Below the pieces are notes generated by a model. The model saw only the letters and a list, made by a program, of their open reading frames with translations, searched no databases and had not been told where the DNA came from. The position numbers were made by a program, and so were the translations under genes. Of a stretch of 23,448 nucleotides of DNA, positions 23,056-23,448 are shown one piece after another (position 1 is the first letter of the stretch; the number at the start of each line of letters is the position of its first letter). The DNA comes from Peptoniphilus sp034090345 (GTDB lineage: Bacteria > Bacillota > Clostridia > Tissierellales > Peptoniphilaceae): contig NZ_JAXDSS010000009.1 of assembly GCF_034090345.1 (NCBI RefSeq), positions 1-23,448 of the forward strand, given 5' to 3'.

Positions 23056-23448
23056 ATGAAGGAGAAAAAACATAATAATAAATTGCTTGATTCTACTTCG
23101 GAAATCAAGAAGCCCAAGGGAAATGAAAATTTAATAAGAGATATAGAGAATTTAAACCTCGATGTTCCTAATGAAATTATGCAGCGAATCGAAAGTGATG
23201 TTGAGCAAAGTGAAAAGCAACCCAAAATTAGCATGGGGGGATTAAATAAAGCGCTTATGAGTATAGCTCCGGAGTATAAGGGGAAGATGCAACTTTCTGT
23301 TATTTTGGCCTGCATTGGAGAACTTTTTAGCTTTTCTACTTATTTCTTCAGTGCCTATGCGGCAGGGTGGCTTATAAAAAATGCCGGCGGTAACCCGGTC
23401 AGTTTTGATGCACTTCTGAAATATGCTTTTTTGGCAATAGGTTCACTG
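23056..23448 (+). CDS. ABC exporter (fused permease/ATPase), N-terminal part, cut by the window edge
   Basis: The frame starts at ATG 23056 after AAAGGAG and stays open to the window end (131 codons). About 75 charged, probably cytoplasmic residues lead into APEYKGKMQLSVILACIGEL and further hydrophobic sequence, the usual entry to the first membrane helices of type IV ABC exporters that carry permease and ATPase in one chain. The ATPase domain is outside the window, so the class rests on this N-terminal pattern and on the TetR neighbour. Codon choice looks somewhat richer in G and C than in the genes to its left, for example in the stretch encoding NAGGNPVS, which may hint at transfer. Multidrug, heme or siderophore transport are all possible. 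Confidence 0.6.
   Translation, partial: MKEKKHNNKLLDSTSEIKKPKGNENLIRDIENLNLDVPNEIMQRIESDVEQSEKQPKISMGGLNKALMSIAPEYKGKMQLSVILACIGELFSFSTYFFSAYAAGWLIKNAGGNPVSFDALLKYAFLAIGSL

Overview
The window is low-GC, AT-rich DNA read with the standard bacterial code (TAA, TAG and TGA all end intact genes here). Firmicute-type ribosome binding sites, an oxygen-reducing flavodiiron protein, SLH-anchored NEAT proteins and a CoA-disulfide-reductase fusion point to an anaerobic Gram-positive coccus of the Tissierellia (Parvimonas, Peptoniphilus or Finegoldia relatives). The genus is an inference; no rRNA or tRNA gene is present to confirm it.

Left part (1-3780) is an eroding accessory region. It holds the tail of an IS630-type transposase ORF, a SPASM domain that has lost its radical SAM core, a second radical SAM/SPASM gene broken by a one-base homopolymer frameshift and an in-frame TGA, and an intact MFS exporter translationally coupled to it. 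This looks like the remains of a peptide (RiPP-type) maturation and export locus; no precursor peptide is visible. Next comes a serine recombinase fragment whose 5' end stops at a 51-bp near-perfect palindrome, then a short 17-bp tandem repeat.

Middle part (3777-12150) is mostly housekeeping and stress genes. On the minus strand lies an 827-residue four-module sulfur-handling protein (CoA-disulfide reductase, rhodanese, TusA, DsrE-like). On the plus strand follow a tight run of an M50 metalloprotease, an ABC-F ATPase and an LtaS-like sulfatase interrupted by an amber codon, ended by a strong terminator, and then a Bcp peroxiredoxin-yaaA pair that looks like a peroxide-defence operon.

Heme/iron surface locus (12180-18830): a Fur-box-like palindrome sits just downstream of an extended -10 promoter ahead of two secreted proteins. 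The first has one NEAT-like domain plus a copper-amine-oxidase-N-like domain. The second is 1875 residues with a near-identical duplicated helical module, a large unrecognised region, four NEAT-like domains, FIVAR-like spacers and three SLH domains. Most of these NEAT domains replace the usual heme-tyrosine segment with a conserved Asp/Met/Gly/Pro-rich loop.

Right part (18835-23448): a small zinc-ribbon membrane protein, divergent from a TtcA-like tRNA thiolase, exodeoxyribonuclease III and flavodiiron protein run; then a TetR regulator and the start of an ABC exporter. The tetR promoter carries both a Fur-like palindrome over its -10 box (14 of 15 bases identical to the NEAT-locus box) and a perfect TetR-type operator at the transcription start. 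The most interesting idea in the window is that the NEAT surface proteins and the TetR/ABC exporter form one iron- or heme-responsive regulon.
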